In this document: positions 51,272 through 59,966 of the stretch, piece after piece
Numbering within the stretch: position 1 is the stretch's first letter
How the letters are laid out: every line of letters starts with the position of its first letter
Assembly (NCBI GenBank): GCA_045637805.1
Contig: JAZUAE010000013.1
Span: 1 to 64,000, forward strand
DNA length: 64,000 bases
Reading direction: 5' to 3'
Origin: CAKVLG01 sp045637805
GTDB taxonomy: Bacteria; Bacillota; Clostridia; Christensenellales; UBA1242
Made by a program: the position numbers and the translations under genes
Notes under the pieces: model-generated
The model's database searches: none
What the model saw: only the letters and a program-made list of their open reading frames with translations
Told to the model about the DNA's origin: nothing

Positions 51272-52624
51272 ATGGAAGAAAAAACATTTTATGAGTTAAC
51301 ACCTTCACAAGAAGTTGTAATGTTACAGTGTAAATATACTCTTTTTAAAAGAGTTGTTAATATTACATTTTCAGCAACAAGTGAAGAAAAACTTGACTGG
51401 AAAACAATGAAAATAGCATTTTTTAAAACTATTGAAAGAAACGATTGCTTGAGACTTAGATTTAAAATCATTGATAAAAAAATGATGCAATATTTTGAAA
51501 AAGATGTTGCAGAGTGGGATATACCGTACGTTGAATTTAAGAGCGAGCAAGAACAAAATAGGTTTATTGCAAAAGAAACTTCAAAGCCGATTAAATTTAA
51601 AAAGGGCGAAGTGGTTAAAGTTTTCTTCTGTAAAAGTTTTGATGGAAAAGATATGGTTCTTTTTAAGGTGTGTCATTTAATTCTTGATATGTATGGAATA
51701 AATGTAATCTTAAAAGATTTATTTGCGGTTTATAATGCACTAAAAAACAATGAAGAATTGCCGGCACAGCCTAAACAATATGAGGAACTTGTAAAGAAGG
51801 ATATTGTAGTTAAAAACAATAAAGAATTTATGGAGGCAAATAGAGAATTCTTTAGCAAATATTTATTAGAACGAGAACACCCATATTATGCAGGTTTACA
51901 TGGTCTTACAACCGATCTTGCAAAAAAAGAATTCGATAGCCATTCTATGAAAATGTTTTTTATAAATTGCGATACAAAAGGTTCAATGATCCCTTTTGGT
52001 AAAGAACTGTCTAATGCCATTGTTAAATTTTGTACGGAAAAGAAAATAAGCCCGGCAAATCTTATATTCTTTGCTTGTTCAGTTTGTCAGTCAAAAATGA
52101 ACAACAATGTAGAAAATATGCTTCAACTGGAACTTTGCAACTGCAGAGGCACCGCATTAGAAAAGAACGCTGCAGGAACTAAAGTGCAAAGTGTTGGTTG
52201 TTATGTTTCTATTTCACAAGATAAAACAATTAATGAAAGTTTAAAAGAGTTTAATACAAATCAATTTAACTTCTATAAACATTTAGGATTGTCTGACATC
52301 GAGTTTGAAAAATTAGTGCATCAAACATATCATACTCCATTTTTAAGAACATATTACGCACTAACATTCTCATTCATTCCTATGAAAAGACCACAAGGTG
52401 TTAATTTTCAAATATATAGCAATGGAAAATGTGCATTACCAGCTTATGTTGCAGCTATGTATGATATAGATACAAATGAAATTGATATGGTTTACGATTG
52501 TCAAACAAAGTTAATGAATGAGAAGCATGTTGAAAAATATCATAATAATTTAATGTTAATTTTAAAACAAATTATTGAAAATCCTGAGCAAAAGATCGAA
52601 AATATAAAAGTTATTTTAAATTAA
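51272..52624 (+). CDS. Stand-alone condensation-domain-like acyltransferase
   Basis: 450 residues, the length of one NRPS condensation domain. It opens with YELTPSQEVVMLQCKYTL, has RNDCLRLRF (the C-domain 'R-H-x-x-L-R-x-x-F' motif) and an active-site segment CHLILDMYG, in which His135 and Asp139 preserve the HHxxxD core but the first His is Cys and the Gly after Asp is Met. The C-terminal half has the second pseudo-CAT lobe. Members join two acyl/aminoacyl groups on carrier proteins or esterify free acceptors. AAAGGAG supports the ATG at 51272. A carrier protein gene follows. Confidence 0.78.
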   Translation: MEEKTFYELTPSQEVVMLQCKYTLFKRVVNITFSATSEEKLDWKTMKIAFFKTIERNDCLRLRFKIIDKKMMQYFEKDVAEWDIPYVEFKSEQEQNRFIAKETSKPIKFKKGEVVKVFFCKSFDGKDMVLFKVCHLILDMYGINVILKDLFAVYNALKNNEELPAQPKQYEELVKKDIVVKNNKEFMEANREFFSKYLLEREHPYYAGLHGLTTDLAKKEFDSHSMKMFFINCDTKGSMIPFGKELSNAIVKFCTEKKISPANLIFFACSVCQSKMNNNVENMLQLELCNCRGTALEKNAAGTKVQSVGCYVSISQDKTINESLKEFNTNQFNFYKHLGLSDIEFEKLVHQTYHTPFLRTYYALTFSFIPMKRPQGVNFQIYSNGKCALPAYVAAMYDIDTNEIDMVYDCQTKLMNEKHVEKYHNNLMLILKQIIENPEQKIENIKVILN

Positions 52625-52690
52625 TAAATGTAATATTGAACTAGATTATTTGTAATTGTTAAAATGATTTTGTTACATTAAATAAAAAAC

Positions 52691-52719
52691 TTGACATATA
52701 TAAAACAATTACATATATT
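52691..52719 (+). promoter_or_regulatory. Promoter of the carrier protein gene
   Basis: Perfect TTGACA (52691-52696), 17-bp spacer, TATATT (52714-52719). Confidence 0.72.
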
Positions 52720-52782
52720 TATGTCCAAGAGTGTGGATTATTATATAAAAAGATACTAAATTGAAATTTAGGAGTGGTGGAT

Positions 52783-53019
52783 ATGAAAAAATTAAAACAA
52801 ATCATTAGCGAATATGCGGGTGTTGATGAGAGTGAGATTAAAGAAGATACAAAATTGGTTAACGATATAGGCCTTGATTCCTTTGCCATGATTGCTTTGG
52901 TTACAGAAATTGAGCAAACTTTCAATGTATCAATATCAGATTATGAATTGTCAACATTTCAAACGCTAAAAGACGTAGTTGATTATTTAAAAGAAAATAG
53001 TCCAAATTTTAGCGAATAA
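52783..53019 (+). CDS. Acyl/peptidyl carrier protein
   Basis: 78 residues. Four-helix carrier with DIGLDSFAMIALVTEIE; Ser33 in the D-S motif is the 4'-phosphopantetheine attachment site. The length and acidic composition fit an acyl carrier protein. It follows a condensation-domain gene and is not next to fatty-acid synthesis genes, so it is more likely a dedicated carrier than the housekeeping ACP. TAGGAG precedes the ATG at 52783; it has its own promoter and terminator. Confidence 0.9.
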   Translation: MKKLKQIISEYAGVDESEIKEDTKLVNDIGLDSFAMIALVTEIEQTFNVSISDYELSTFQTLKDVVDYLKENSPNFSE

Positions 53020-53063
53020 TAAAAGCAAGCTTAGCCTAGAACTTTTGAAACTAGCGAAATATT

Positions 53064-53098
53064 AACACTTTAATCTACAAAGGTTAAGGTGTTTTTTT
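53064..53098 (+). terminator. Terminator after carrier protein gene
   Basis: 12-pair stem with wobble pairs (53064-53075 with 53082-53093), six-base loop, seven T residues. Confidence 0.8.
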
Positions 53099-53138
53099 AC
53101 TCTCTCTTAACTGCAAAAAGAAACAAATACTTCTGCGG

Positions 53139-53282
53139 ATGTCAAAGATTGTTGCAGAAAGCGACATACACTTTAACCTTGAGGGCATTGAATGTTTGTT
53201 TACCATAATAGAAAAGAGAAGAAAAAATAACAAAAGCGAAAAAGTGTTGGTAAACTTATCACTCTTTCGCTTTTTGATTTAA
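53139..53282 (+). pseudogene. 47-codon ORF, probable gene remnant
   Basis: ATG frame with a protein-like stretch (MSKIVAESDIHFNLEGIECL...) that continues open upstream without a start and ends in basic residues. There is no ribosome binding site and the 3' half overlaps a hairpin. Probably the tail of a lost gene. Family unknown. Confidence 0.3.
53232..53275. terminator. Terminator-like hairpin
   Basis: 10-bp stem AAAAGCGAAA / TTTCGCTTTT with inner pairing and T-rich flank, ahead of the trpS promoter. It lies inside the remnant ORF. Confidence 0.6.
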
Positions 53283-53387
53283 TTTATTTACTTGTTTGAG
53301 GGTTCTTGTCTGTTCGAGCGAAGCGAGAACATTTATATAAAGGAAAGCACACGCCACAGTGCCAAAATATAAGTTTATTACAAACCA

Positions 53388-53416
53388 TTGACTTTACTTT
53401 TAATTTTGAATATAAT
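53388..53416 (+). promoter_or_regulatory. Promoter of the trpS leader
   Basis: TTGACT (53388-53393), 17-bp spacer, TATAAT (53411-53416). Transcription should start near 53423, about 220 bases before trpS. Confidence 0.85.
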
Positions 53417-53443
53417 AATCTCATATTAAAAAAGGAGAAATTT

Positions 53444-53479
53444 ATGTTTAGTTCATTTATTTGGTGGCGTATAAACTAA
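53444..53479 (+). CDS. Trp leader peptide MFSSFIWWRIN
   Basis: 11 codons starting at 53444 after AAAGGAGAAATTT, with two consecutive Trp codons (TGG TGG, 53462-53467) and a TAA stop at 53477. It sits between a strong promoter and trpS and is followed by competing hairpins and an intrinsic terminator. This is the classical layout of a leader peptide for ribosome-mediated attenuation sensing charged tRNA-Trp. The peptide itself probably has no function. Confidence 0.82.
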   Translation: MFSSFIWWRIN

Positions 53480-53483
53480 AGTG

Positions 53484-53620
53484 TTCGCAAAATACTTATG
53501 TTTTGTGAATGCTTTTTAGTGCGTCACAAAACATATAAATGGATTAAATATTTCAAATATAAAATCTAATATAACCCGTTGGTATGTTTTGTTTGTCAAA
53601 ATGATCAACGGGTTTTTATT
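53484..53620 (+). promoter_or_regulatory. trpS transcription attenuator
   Basis: Segment S1 (53484-53492) pairs with S2 (53501-53509); S2 (53498-53508, ATGTTTTGTGA) pairs perfectly over 11 bases with S3 (53524-53534, TCACAAAACAT); S3 pairs over 9 bases with S4 (53584-53592) inside the terminator. The terminator stem is 53573-53583 with 53604-53614 plus an inner TTTTG/CAAAA stem, then a T run. A ribosome at the leader stop would cover S1, free S2:S3 and allow termination; one stalled on Trp codons would leave S1:S2, free S3 and disrupt the terminator. Confidence 0.8.
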
Positions 53621-53644
53621 TTAAAATTAAGGAGATATTATATT

Positions 53645-54634
53645 ATGAAAAAAACAATGTTAACAGGAGTTAGACCTAGCGGAAATCTAACATTAGGAAA
53701 TTACTTAGGAGCAATTAAGAACTTTGTAGATAGGCAAGAACTATATAATAGTTATATATTTCTTGCTGATTTGCACGCAATAACAAGTTATATCGAGCCA
53801 AATAAATTGAAAAGTGCTGTTATGGATTCGGTAGCAATGTATTTGGCTTGTGGAGTTAATCCCGATATAACAACTATATTTAAACAAAGCGATGTATTGG
53901 AGCATGGGACACTTGGATTTATAATGACTTTTCAAACAAAAATGGGTGAATTATCACGTATGACACAATTTAAGTATAAATCTCAGCAACAAACAAAAGA
54001 AGGTGTTGACACAGGCTTATTTGTTTATCCAACACTTATGGTCGCTGATATTCTGCTTTATGATACATCAATAGTTCCTGTGGGCAAAGACCAACAGCAA
54101 CATGTTGAACTTACTCGTGATTTGGCTGAAAGATTTAACAAAAGATATGGAGAGACCTTTGTAATGCCAGATGTGTATGTAGCACCTGTTGGAAATAAAA
54201 TATTAAATTTACAAAATCCATTAGAAAAAATGAATAAATCTGATAATGGAGACAACAAAGGAACAATATTCCTTATGGACGATATTAAGGTTGCCAAAAA
54301 GAAAATCATGTCGGCAAAGACTGATAGTTTTAATAAGGTTCACTTTGATGAAGAAAATCAACCCGGCATTTCAAACCTTATGAGTATTATGAGTAAAATA
54401 ACCGATGAGAGTTTTGAAAGTATTGAAAAAAGATATGAGGGCAAAGGGTATGGAGAATTTAAAAAGGAAGTTGCAGAAATAGTCGCTAGTCTACTTAATG
54501 ATATTCAATGTAAATATCACAAATATAATAATGAAGAAACATTAAACGAAATATTGAAAAAAGGTGCAACACAAGCAAAAGTTGTTGCAAAAGAAACTTT
54601 AAACAAAGTAACAAAAGCTCTTGGTCTTCATTAA
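53645..54634 (+). CDS. trpS: Tryptophanyl-tRNA synthetase
   Basis: 330 residues. Class I synthetase with TGVRPSGNLTLGNYLGAI (HIGH motif as SGNLTLGN), DLHAIT, the tryptophan-binding YPTLMVADILLYD..VPVGKDQQQHVEL block and KMNKSD (KMSKS motif). The ATG at 53645 has AGGAG ten bases before it; a longer frame starting at 53579 would run through the terminator stem. Expression appears controlled by the leader attenuator upstream rather than a T-box, none of whose conserved motifs is visible. Confidence 0.96.
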   Translation: MKKTMLTGVRPSGNLTLGNYLGAIKNFVDRQELYNSYIFLADLHAITSYIEPNKLKSAVMDSVAMYLACGVNPDITTIFKQSDVLEHGTLGFIMTFQTKMGELSRMTQFKYKSQQQTKEGVDTGLFVYPTLMVADILLYDTSIVPVGKDQQQHVELTRDLAERFNKRYGETFVMPDVYVAPVGNKILNLQNPLEKMNKSDNGDNKGTIFLMDDIKVAKKKIMSAKTDSFNKVHFDEENQPGISNLMSIMSKITDESFESIEKRYEGKGYGEFKKEVAEIVASLLNDIQCKYHKYNNEETLNEILKKGATQAKVVAKETLNKVTKALGLH

Positions 54635-54644
54635 AACATTATAT

Positions 54645-54676
54645 AAAAAATAGACGCTATTTAGCGTCTATTTTTT
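54645..54676. terminator. Terminator after trpS
   Basis: 15-bp perfect stem (54645-54659 with 54662-54676), centre AAAAATAGACGCTA, A and T runs. Confidence 0.92.
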
Positions 54677-54700
54677 CACTAGTTTCAAATCTGCTACACC

Positions 54701-55201
54701 TTAGCCTGTTTCTATTTTATTATTTTTGTATTCCTGTATTACATATTCCAAATTATTATCTAATTGAGGTTCGGTTGAACTAATAATTTCCCAGTTTGAC
54801 ATCTTGTCAATATTTGGAAAAAAAGTGTCAGCATCGGTAACTATATTAATTTTTGTAATATATGCTTTTTCACAATAATCAATTAATTGAGAATATATGT
54901 TTGCACCGCCACAAATATAAATATTTTCGTCTGGATAGTCTTTTATTTTTTCAAAAAGTTCAGGAAGTGAATGAGCAACTATTACACGGTTATCATTAAA
55001 GCTAGTGTTTCTAGTTAAAACTATGGTTGTTCTATTTGGCAAAGGGCGTACGGGTAAGCTCATATAAGTTTTCAATCCCATTACAACAATGTTGCCTTGT
55101 GTTTTGTTTTTGAAAAACTTTAGGTCTGCTGGTAAATGTACTAGCATTTTATTGTTTTTACCTATACCGAAATTTTTAGTAACTGCTACTATTAAATTCA
55201 T
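54701..55201 (-). CDS. folA: Dihydrofolate reductase
   Basis: 166 residues. It starts MNLIVAVTKNFGIGKNNKML, then HLPADLKFFKNKTQGNIVVMGLKTY (substrate Asp and NADPH-site residues) and IYICGGANIYSQL, all standard for DHFR. It regenerates tetrahydrofolate needed by thymidylate synthase. AGGAG precedes the ATG. It lies 17 bp after the DUF1846 gene and probably shares its transcript. Confidence 0.95.
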   Translation of the reverse strand: MNLIVAVTKNFGIGKNNKMLVHLPADLKFFKNKTQGNIVVMGLKTYMSLPVRPLPNRTTIVLTRNTSFNDNRVIVAHSLPELFEKIKDYPDENIYICGGANIYSQLIDYCEKAYITKINIVTDADTFFPNIDKMSNWEIISSTEPQLDNNLEYVIQEYKNNKIETG

Positions 55202-55218
55202 ATTATCTCCTAAAATTT

Positions 55219-56706
55219 TTATTCTTGCACATATAAGGATTGACTAGAATAAAATGGTTCGCTTGTAATATTGATTCCAAGTGCGAGTAAAGTGTGTTGA
55301 TCAGAAGCATTGAGCATTGATGATGTATGTGCCTCACACCCCTTTAATTTGTCTAGTTGTTTTAAAACCAAAGCTGAAGTAGGGTTAATAGTTGAATTTA
55401 TAGAAAGTAACATCAATACATCTTTTAAAGATAATTGACCTTTTCTAATTCCAAGCTTTGTACGTTTGAGTTCGAGTACTGGTTCAAGCATGTGTTTTGG
55501 TATCAACTCAATAGAATCGTCCAATTTTGCAAGATGTTTAATGCAATTTAATACGCAAGCGCAAGCATTTGTCATTAATTCTTTAGTTCGTCCTGTTATA
55601 ATTTTGCCGCTCGCAAGTTCGAGTGCCATAACTGGGGTTTTTGTTTCCTCTTGTTTTTTGTTTGCCACGGGTACAACTTTTCGGCTTAATGGATCAATCT
55701 TCCATTCTCCCATTAAAAATTCTATTCTATTGATTGTATCGATTGGCGTAGTTCCTTTTTTATATTCACATTTTGCTTTATAATATCTGCGGATAATTTC
55801 ATCATTGCTAGCTTTGCGTACAACTTCATCATTGCTAATAGCAAACCCAACCATATTTACACCCATATCAGTTGGGGATTGATATATTTTATCATTGCCA
55901 GTAATTTTGTGTAATATATTTCTTACAACAGGGAATACTTCTAAGTCTCGATTATAGTTAACTGCCGTTTTGCCATAAGCTGCAAGATGAAAACTATCTA
56001 ACATATTCAAATCTTTAAGATCAGCAGTTGCTGCTTCGTAGGCAATATTTACTGGGTGATTTAAGTCTAAATTCCAAACAGGGAATGTTTCAAATTTGGC
56101 ATATCCAGCTTTTATACCACGCTTATATTCATGGTATAGTTGAGATAAGCAGGTACCCATTTTACCACTTCCTGGGCCAGGAGCTGTTATTATTACAAGT
56201 GGTTTAGTGGTTTCAATATAAGGGTTTGCACCGTAACCTTCATCACTAACAATTGTGTTTACGTCTGTTGGATAGCCTTTTGTATATTTATGGAAATAAA
56301 CTTTTTCATTTCTATTTATTAAACGATTTGCAAAATTAATAGCAGAAGGTTGTTCTTTAAAGAGAGTAATAACAACACCGCTTACAGTTAAGCCTGTTTC
56401 ACGTAAACAATCTATTTGACGAAGAACGTCCATATCATAAGATATGGAATAATCAGCACGTATTTTATTACGTTCGATATCGTTTGCACTTATAACAAAT
56501 ATTATTTCAGATTTGTTTTTGAGTTTTTTCAAAATTTGAACTTTTGAATCTGGCTCAAACCCCGGAAGAACTCTTGATGCGTGAAGATCATCAAATAATT
56601 TTCCACCAAACTCAATATAAAGTTTATTGTCAAATTGATTAATTCGTTCTAATATTTTTTCTGTTTGAAGTTTTAAATATTTTTTGTTGTCAAAACCTTT
56701 TTTCAT
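55219..56706 (-). CDS. DUF1846 family protein
   Basis: 495 residues. It opens KKGFDNKKYLKLQTEKILERI and LYIEFGGKLFDDLHASRVLPGF, with PLVIITAPGPGSGKMGTCLSQLYHE in the middle (a P-loop-like glycine-rich segment), which are diagnostic of DUF1846. A structure of a streptococcal member is known but the function is not; a nucleotide-dependent role is inferred from the fold. AGGAG supports the ATG at 56706 over one nine codons upstream. Family length is about 500, so it is complete. Confidence 0.93.
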   Translation of the reverse strand: MKKGFDNKKYLKLQTEKILERINQFDNKLYIEFGGKLFDDLHASRVLPGFEPDSKVQILKKLKNKSEIIFVISANDIERNKIRADYSISYDMDVLRQIDCLRETGLTVSGVVITLFKEQPSAINFANRLINRNEKVYFHKYTKGYPTDVNTIVSDEGYGANPYIETTKPLVIITAPGPGSGKMGTCLSQLYHEYKRGIKAGYAKFETFPVWNLDLNHPVNIAYEAATADLKDLNMLDSFHLAAYGKTAVNYNRDLEVFPVVRNILHKITGNDKIYQSPTDMGVNMVGFAISNDEVVRKASNDEIIRRYYKAKCEYKKGTTPIDTINRIEFLMGEWKIDPLSRKVVPVANKKQEETKTPVMALELASGKIITGRTKELMTNACACVLNCIKHLAKLDDSIELIPKHMLEPVLELKRTKLGIRKGQLSLKDVLMLLSINSTINPTSALVLKQLDKLKGCEAHTSSMLNASDQHTLLALGINITSEPFYSSQSLYVQE

Positions 56707-56804
56707 AAGTACTCCTAATACAAATACTATCATAAATTTAGACTATGTTACAAATTTTGTGAGGTAAGTTTTTAAATTTATAAAAAATGCACTAATAAAA
56801 AGAG

Positions 56805-56828
56805 AAAATACCCCATACGAGGTATTTT
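56805..56828 (-). terminator. Terminator after dut
   Basis: Stem AAAATACC / GGTATTTT with an eight-base loop; overlaps the dut stop codon and has a T-rich tail on the minus strand. Confidence 0.7.
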
Positions 56829-57288
56829 ATTTCATTCCAGTTGAGCCAAAACCGCCAGTTCTTGTGGCAGTAATCTCTTCTTCATTGTCTACTGTTAAAA
56901 ATTTAAAGAAGAAAATTTGGCCGATTTTATCACCAGCGTTTACGTGGTATGTATTTTTTCCTATGTTGTGCAACATAAAACCGATGTTGCCATCGTTGCT
57001 CTCGTTGTCGGCATAATCACTTTCAACGATCCCTATCCCATTAGCGAGAATAATGCCTTTTTTACCGAGTCCAGAAGTTGATGCAAGAATAAATCCTTCA
57101 TCACTATTGCAATAAGCTTTTACATTGGTAAATACAAGCTCGGTGTTTCCTGGCTCTATATCTATATCGATAGGAGAGTAACAATCGTAGCATACTGAAT
57201 GCTTTGTTTTTCTGACAGGCATTTTAATGGTGTCAGGATCTTGATTATACATTAAAAATTCTTGTTTAACTTTTTCAAATTTACGCAT
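56827..57288 (-). CDS. dut: dUTP diphosphatase (dUTPase)
   Basis: 153 residues. Trimeric dUTPase motifs in order: VCYDCYSPIDI (motif 1), ASTSGLGKKGI (motif 2), GIGIVESDYADNES (motif 3, the longer Clostridial form with DNESNDG), GDKIGQIFF (motif 4) and RTGGFGSTG (motif 5, closing the active site). It hydrolyses dUTP to dUMP, limiting uracil in DNA and supplying thymidylate synthesis alongside the dCMP deaminase. AAGGGG precedes the ATG. Confidence 0.92.
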   Translation of the reverse strand: MRKFEKVKQEFLMYNQDPDTIKMPVRKTKHSVCYDCYSPIDIDIEPGNTELVFTNVKAYCNSDEGFILASTSGLGKKGIILANGIGIVESDYADNESNDGNIGFMLHNIGKNTYHVNAGDKIGQIFFFKFLTVDNEEEITATRTGGFGSTGMK

Positions 57289-57366
57289 ATATATTCCCCT
57301 TACAACATAGTATAATCTTTATAATAAAATAAAGCAAAACATATTCGCAAAAAACAAGTTTTAATT

Positions 57367-58479
57367 TTAAATGTTTTCTAACTGCTGTGAATGTTTTTTT
57401 ACAATAGCATTCATTTTATCAAAATTCTTCAACATATCGTTAGCAAGAGCTAATTGACATCTCGCTCTATCTAAATTGTGATGAGCATGATTTGTTTTAA
57501 AATATTTATCCCCATCAATATAATCGGTTAAAAATCTTAAGCCACATTCTATCGTCATTGTTATGGCACCTAAAGCAAGAGTGGATTTTTCTTTATCTGT
57601 TAAGCTTTTTTTAGTTTTAGCCAAAAATCCTCTTGTAAAAGCTTCGAACTTATTAAAATCTACTCCAACTTTAGTTAAATCAGTTTCATCTTCGGTGCTT
57701 GTGTTAGCACAAAATCTTATAGCATCACCAAAATCAAAACCTACTAAGCCAGGCATAACAGTATCAAGATCTATTACGCACAAATACTCTCCTGTGTTAC
57801 AGTCAAACATTACATTGTTACATTTAGTATCGTTATGTGTTACTCTAAGCCGTAATAGCCCTTGCTTTTGCATCTTATACATTTTTGTGGCAACATCTTC
57901 AAGCTTTAAAAACTCTTCAATTTCACTTTGTACGAACCCTGCTCTATTTGAAAGGTTGTTTTGAATCGATTCTTTAAATAATTGATATCTGTTTACTGTA
58001 TTATGGAAATGTGGAATTATAATATGTAATTTTTCAATAGGAAAGTCTGTTAATAGTTGTTGAAAACTACCAAAAGCCTTACCGGTTTCTTCTAGAATAT
58101 TTAAATCGTTCGTTTCATTAAAAGTCGTTGAGTTATCAATAAATTTATTTAGTCTCCAACAACTATTGTCGGAATCAGTTGTAAACTCTTTATTGTCTAT
58201 TGTTTTAAAGAATGATAATACTTTTCTTTTATTATATTTGCCACATTTTTTTAGTTTATTTTTTATATGACAGGTAACATTAAAAATATTGTCCATTACC
58301 TTATTAGGATTATTAAAAACATAAGTGTTAATTTTTTGAAGTACATATTTTTCAATTTTATCATTAGTTAATACCTCAACTTTAAATGTTGAGTTTATAT
58401 GTCCATTTGTAAACGTAGTACATGAAATTATTTCACCATTAATATTGAATTGTGATAGCAGATTTTTAATTTTTTTCAT
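57367..58479 (-). CDS. APH-family kinase, N-acetylhexosamine kinase-like
   Basis: 370 residues of the aminoglycoside phosphotransferase fold. Brenner motif LRVTHNDTKCNNVMF (catalytic Asp/Asn) is followed by CVIDLDTVMPGLVGFDFGDAIRF (metal-binding Asp). The wording of these two motifs closely resembles NahK, which phosphorylates N-acetylhexosamines in the lacto-N-biose/galacto-N-biose pathway; galE lies 2.4 kb away. A sugar kinase is therefore likelier than an antibiotic kinase. The start at 58479 is set by GTGGAG; an upstream ATG adds 19 residues. Confidence 0.8.
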   Translation of the reverse strand: MKKIKNLLSQFNINGEIISCTTFTNGHINSTFKVEVLTNDKIEKYVLQKINTYVFNNPNKVMDNIFNVTCHIKNKLKKCGKYNKRKVLSFFKTIDNKEFTTDSDNSCWRLNKFIDNSTTFNETNDLNILEETGKAFGSFQQLLTDFPIEKLHIIIPHFHNTVNRYQLFKESIQNNLSNRAGFVQSEIEEFLKLEDVATKMYKMQKQGLLRLRVTHNDTKCNNVMFDCNTGEYLCVIDLDTVMPGLVGFDFGDAIRFCANTSTEDETDLTKVGVDFNKFEAFTRGFLAKTKKSLTDKEKSTLALGAITMTIECGLRFLTDYIDGDKYFKTNHAHHNLDRARCQLALANDMLKNFDKMNAIVKKHSQQLENI

Positions 58480-58631
58480 AATATCTCCACACTTTATTTT
58501 ATTACTAAATAAACAAAAAGTAAATAAAAATTTCAAATTTTTATTTTTCTATAATCAGGTATTTTGTCGATAAACTCTTGACTTTTACAACTTTAATGGT
58601 ATAATGTGATTAATTATCAGGAGGATAAATT

Positions 58632-59534
58632 ATGAAAAATGTATCATTAGAAAATCCACAATACCAAATTATGGCTGCAATTTTTGATGAAATTGAGGCA
58701 ATGCCAAATAAACTAACTCAAGAACAAGCAGTAGAGTTAGCTTTAAATATTGTTGAAAATATTGAAAAAAATACACCACTCACTCAAGAGGAAAAAGAAG
58801 CTTTCGTTGTTGCAATGGCAAATCAATTAAACAAGGGAAATGATAATTCTAAGATGGTTGCTGACAGCTTAAAAGAGTTTATGGTTGAAAAGGAAGCTAC
58901 TTTCAGTGATGGGTTTGGAATGGAACCAAGAAATAAGAAAGAAGCAATGAAATTAGAATTAGAGGGTGAAAAGTTCAACGCCATTAGAGCAAAAAAATTA
59001 TTGCAAATTCAAGACGAATTATCAAAGGCTAGAACTGCTTCTATAAATAAAGGTAATTATCTTTCAGAAGAATCTGCAGACCAAATAATGCAAAAAATAG
59101 ATGAAGTAAATAGAGATGCAGCTCTTTTAAAATTAGAAAAGAAACAAGCAATAGAAACAAGCCGTTTTAATAAAGATATTTACAAGTCTAATATAAAATC
59201 TATAAAAGATAAAAGTAAATATGAGGCTGTTGAAAGTGAAGCAAAACTTCGCAAAGACAAATTAGATAAAAAAGGAATAATTGAAAGCATTAAAGAAAGC
59301 GATAAACTTGAGAGAGCTGAGTCTAGTATTGAAACAAGGAAAAATATTAGAAAAATACGCGGTTCAGCAATTAAAACTTTACTTGCTCCAGTTTCACTTT
59401 GTACAAACGTTGTTGGTTCAACATGTAAGCTTGTTGATACAATTGCGAGTGGTATTGTTAAATCAGTAACAAAACTTACTAAAAAAGGTTTTGAAGCTAT
59501 TGATAATCAAATTGCTAGAATAAATAAAGCATAA
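58632..59534 (+). CDS. Hypothetical helical protein
   Basis: 300 residues, not recognised. The first 70 residues are acidic helices (EEIEAMPNKLTQEQAVELAL), the middle is Lys/Glu-rich and likely coiled coil (residues about 110-240), and a short hydrophobic patch with two Cys lies at about 247-275 (LLAPVSLCTNVVGSTCKLVD). No signal peptide. AGGAGG precedes the ATG; a terminator follows. Confidence 0.6.
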   Translation: MKNVSLENPQYQIMAAIFDEIEAMPNKLTQEQAVELALNIVENIEKNTPLTQEEKEAFVVAMANQLNKGNDNSKMVADSLKEFMVEKEATFSDGFGMEPRNKKEAMKLELEGEKFNAIRAKKLLQIQDELSKARTASINKGNYLSEESADQIMQKIDEVNRDAALLKLEKKQAIETSRFNKDIYKSNIKSIKDKSKYEAVESEAKLRKDKLDKKGIIESIKESDKLERAESSIETRKNIRKIRGSAIKTLLAPVSLCTNVVGSTCKLVDTIASGIVKSVTKLTKKGFEAIDNQIARINKA

Positions 59535-59561
59535 AAATATTTTAGATGTGATTAAAAAAAT

Positions 59562-59590
59562 AAAAACCATGGGATTATCCCATGGTTTTT
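59562..59590. terminator. Bidirectional terminator
   Basis: 13-bp stem AAAAACCATGGGA / TCCCATGGTTTTT, three-base loop, between two converging hypothetical genes. Confidence 0.9.
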
Positions 59591-59966
59591 AAAATGTTGA
59601 TTCAATAAATTTATTAGACTCCTCTATTTTTTTATCAAATAGATATTCAAAGTTTTTTGATTGTTCTACTAATTCCTCATATTCTTTTTCGGTGTATTTT
59701 TTTATAACATTGCCAAGAATGATGGCATTGTTTTCATCAAAATTTATTGATATGTTTCCATAATTAAAAATTTCCAAAAATGGAACAACTTCCTGTCTTG
59801 CAAACTCATTACAAATCTCTTTAGTAAGTTTTGTTTTTGTTTCATAATCAATTTTTTTTGATTTTTGTGCAAGCGTGTATAATTCATTGCCTAGAGTGTG
59901 CCATGCATTTTTTATAGTTATAAGACGTTCTTTTTTTGTAAAACCTTCATTTATAGTTATAAGCAT
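59589..59966 (-). CDS. Hypothetical protein
   Basis: 125 residues, not recognised. Short charged protein MLITINEGFTKKERLITIKN..., mixed alpha/beta pattern, no membrane helix or cysteines. AGGAG supports the ATG at 59966; a longer frame starting 29 codons upstream adds a hydrophobic leader without any ribosome binding site and is disregarded. A tRNA-Arg lies just behind it. Confidence 0.6.
   Translation of the reverse strand: MLITINEGFTKKERLITIKNAWHTLGNELYTLAQKSKKIDYETKTKLTKEICNEFARQEVVPFLEIFNYGNISINFDENNAIILGNVIKKYTEKEYEELVEQSKNFEYLFDKKIEESNKFIESTF

Noticed and set aside
53283..53360. Possible repeat shared between this gap and 23.5 kb (AGACAAG, GCACACGC words)
   Set aside because: Only short words match; the two regions do not align over a useful length.
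53484..53640. T-box riboswitch upstream of trpS
   Set aside because: No T-box sequence or specifier-loop structure could be found; the leader peptide plus alternative hairpins explain the region better.
57367..58479. Aminoglycoside phosphotransferase resistance gene
   Set aside because: The fold is shared, but the motif wording fits N-acetylhexosamine kinases better, so a resistance role is not supported.
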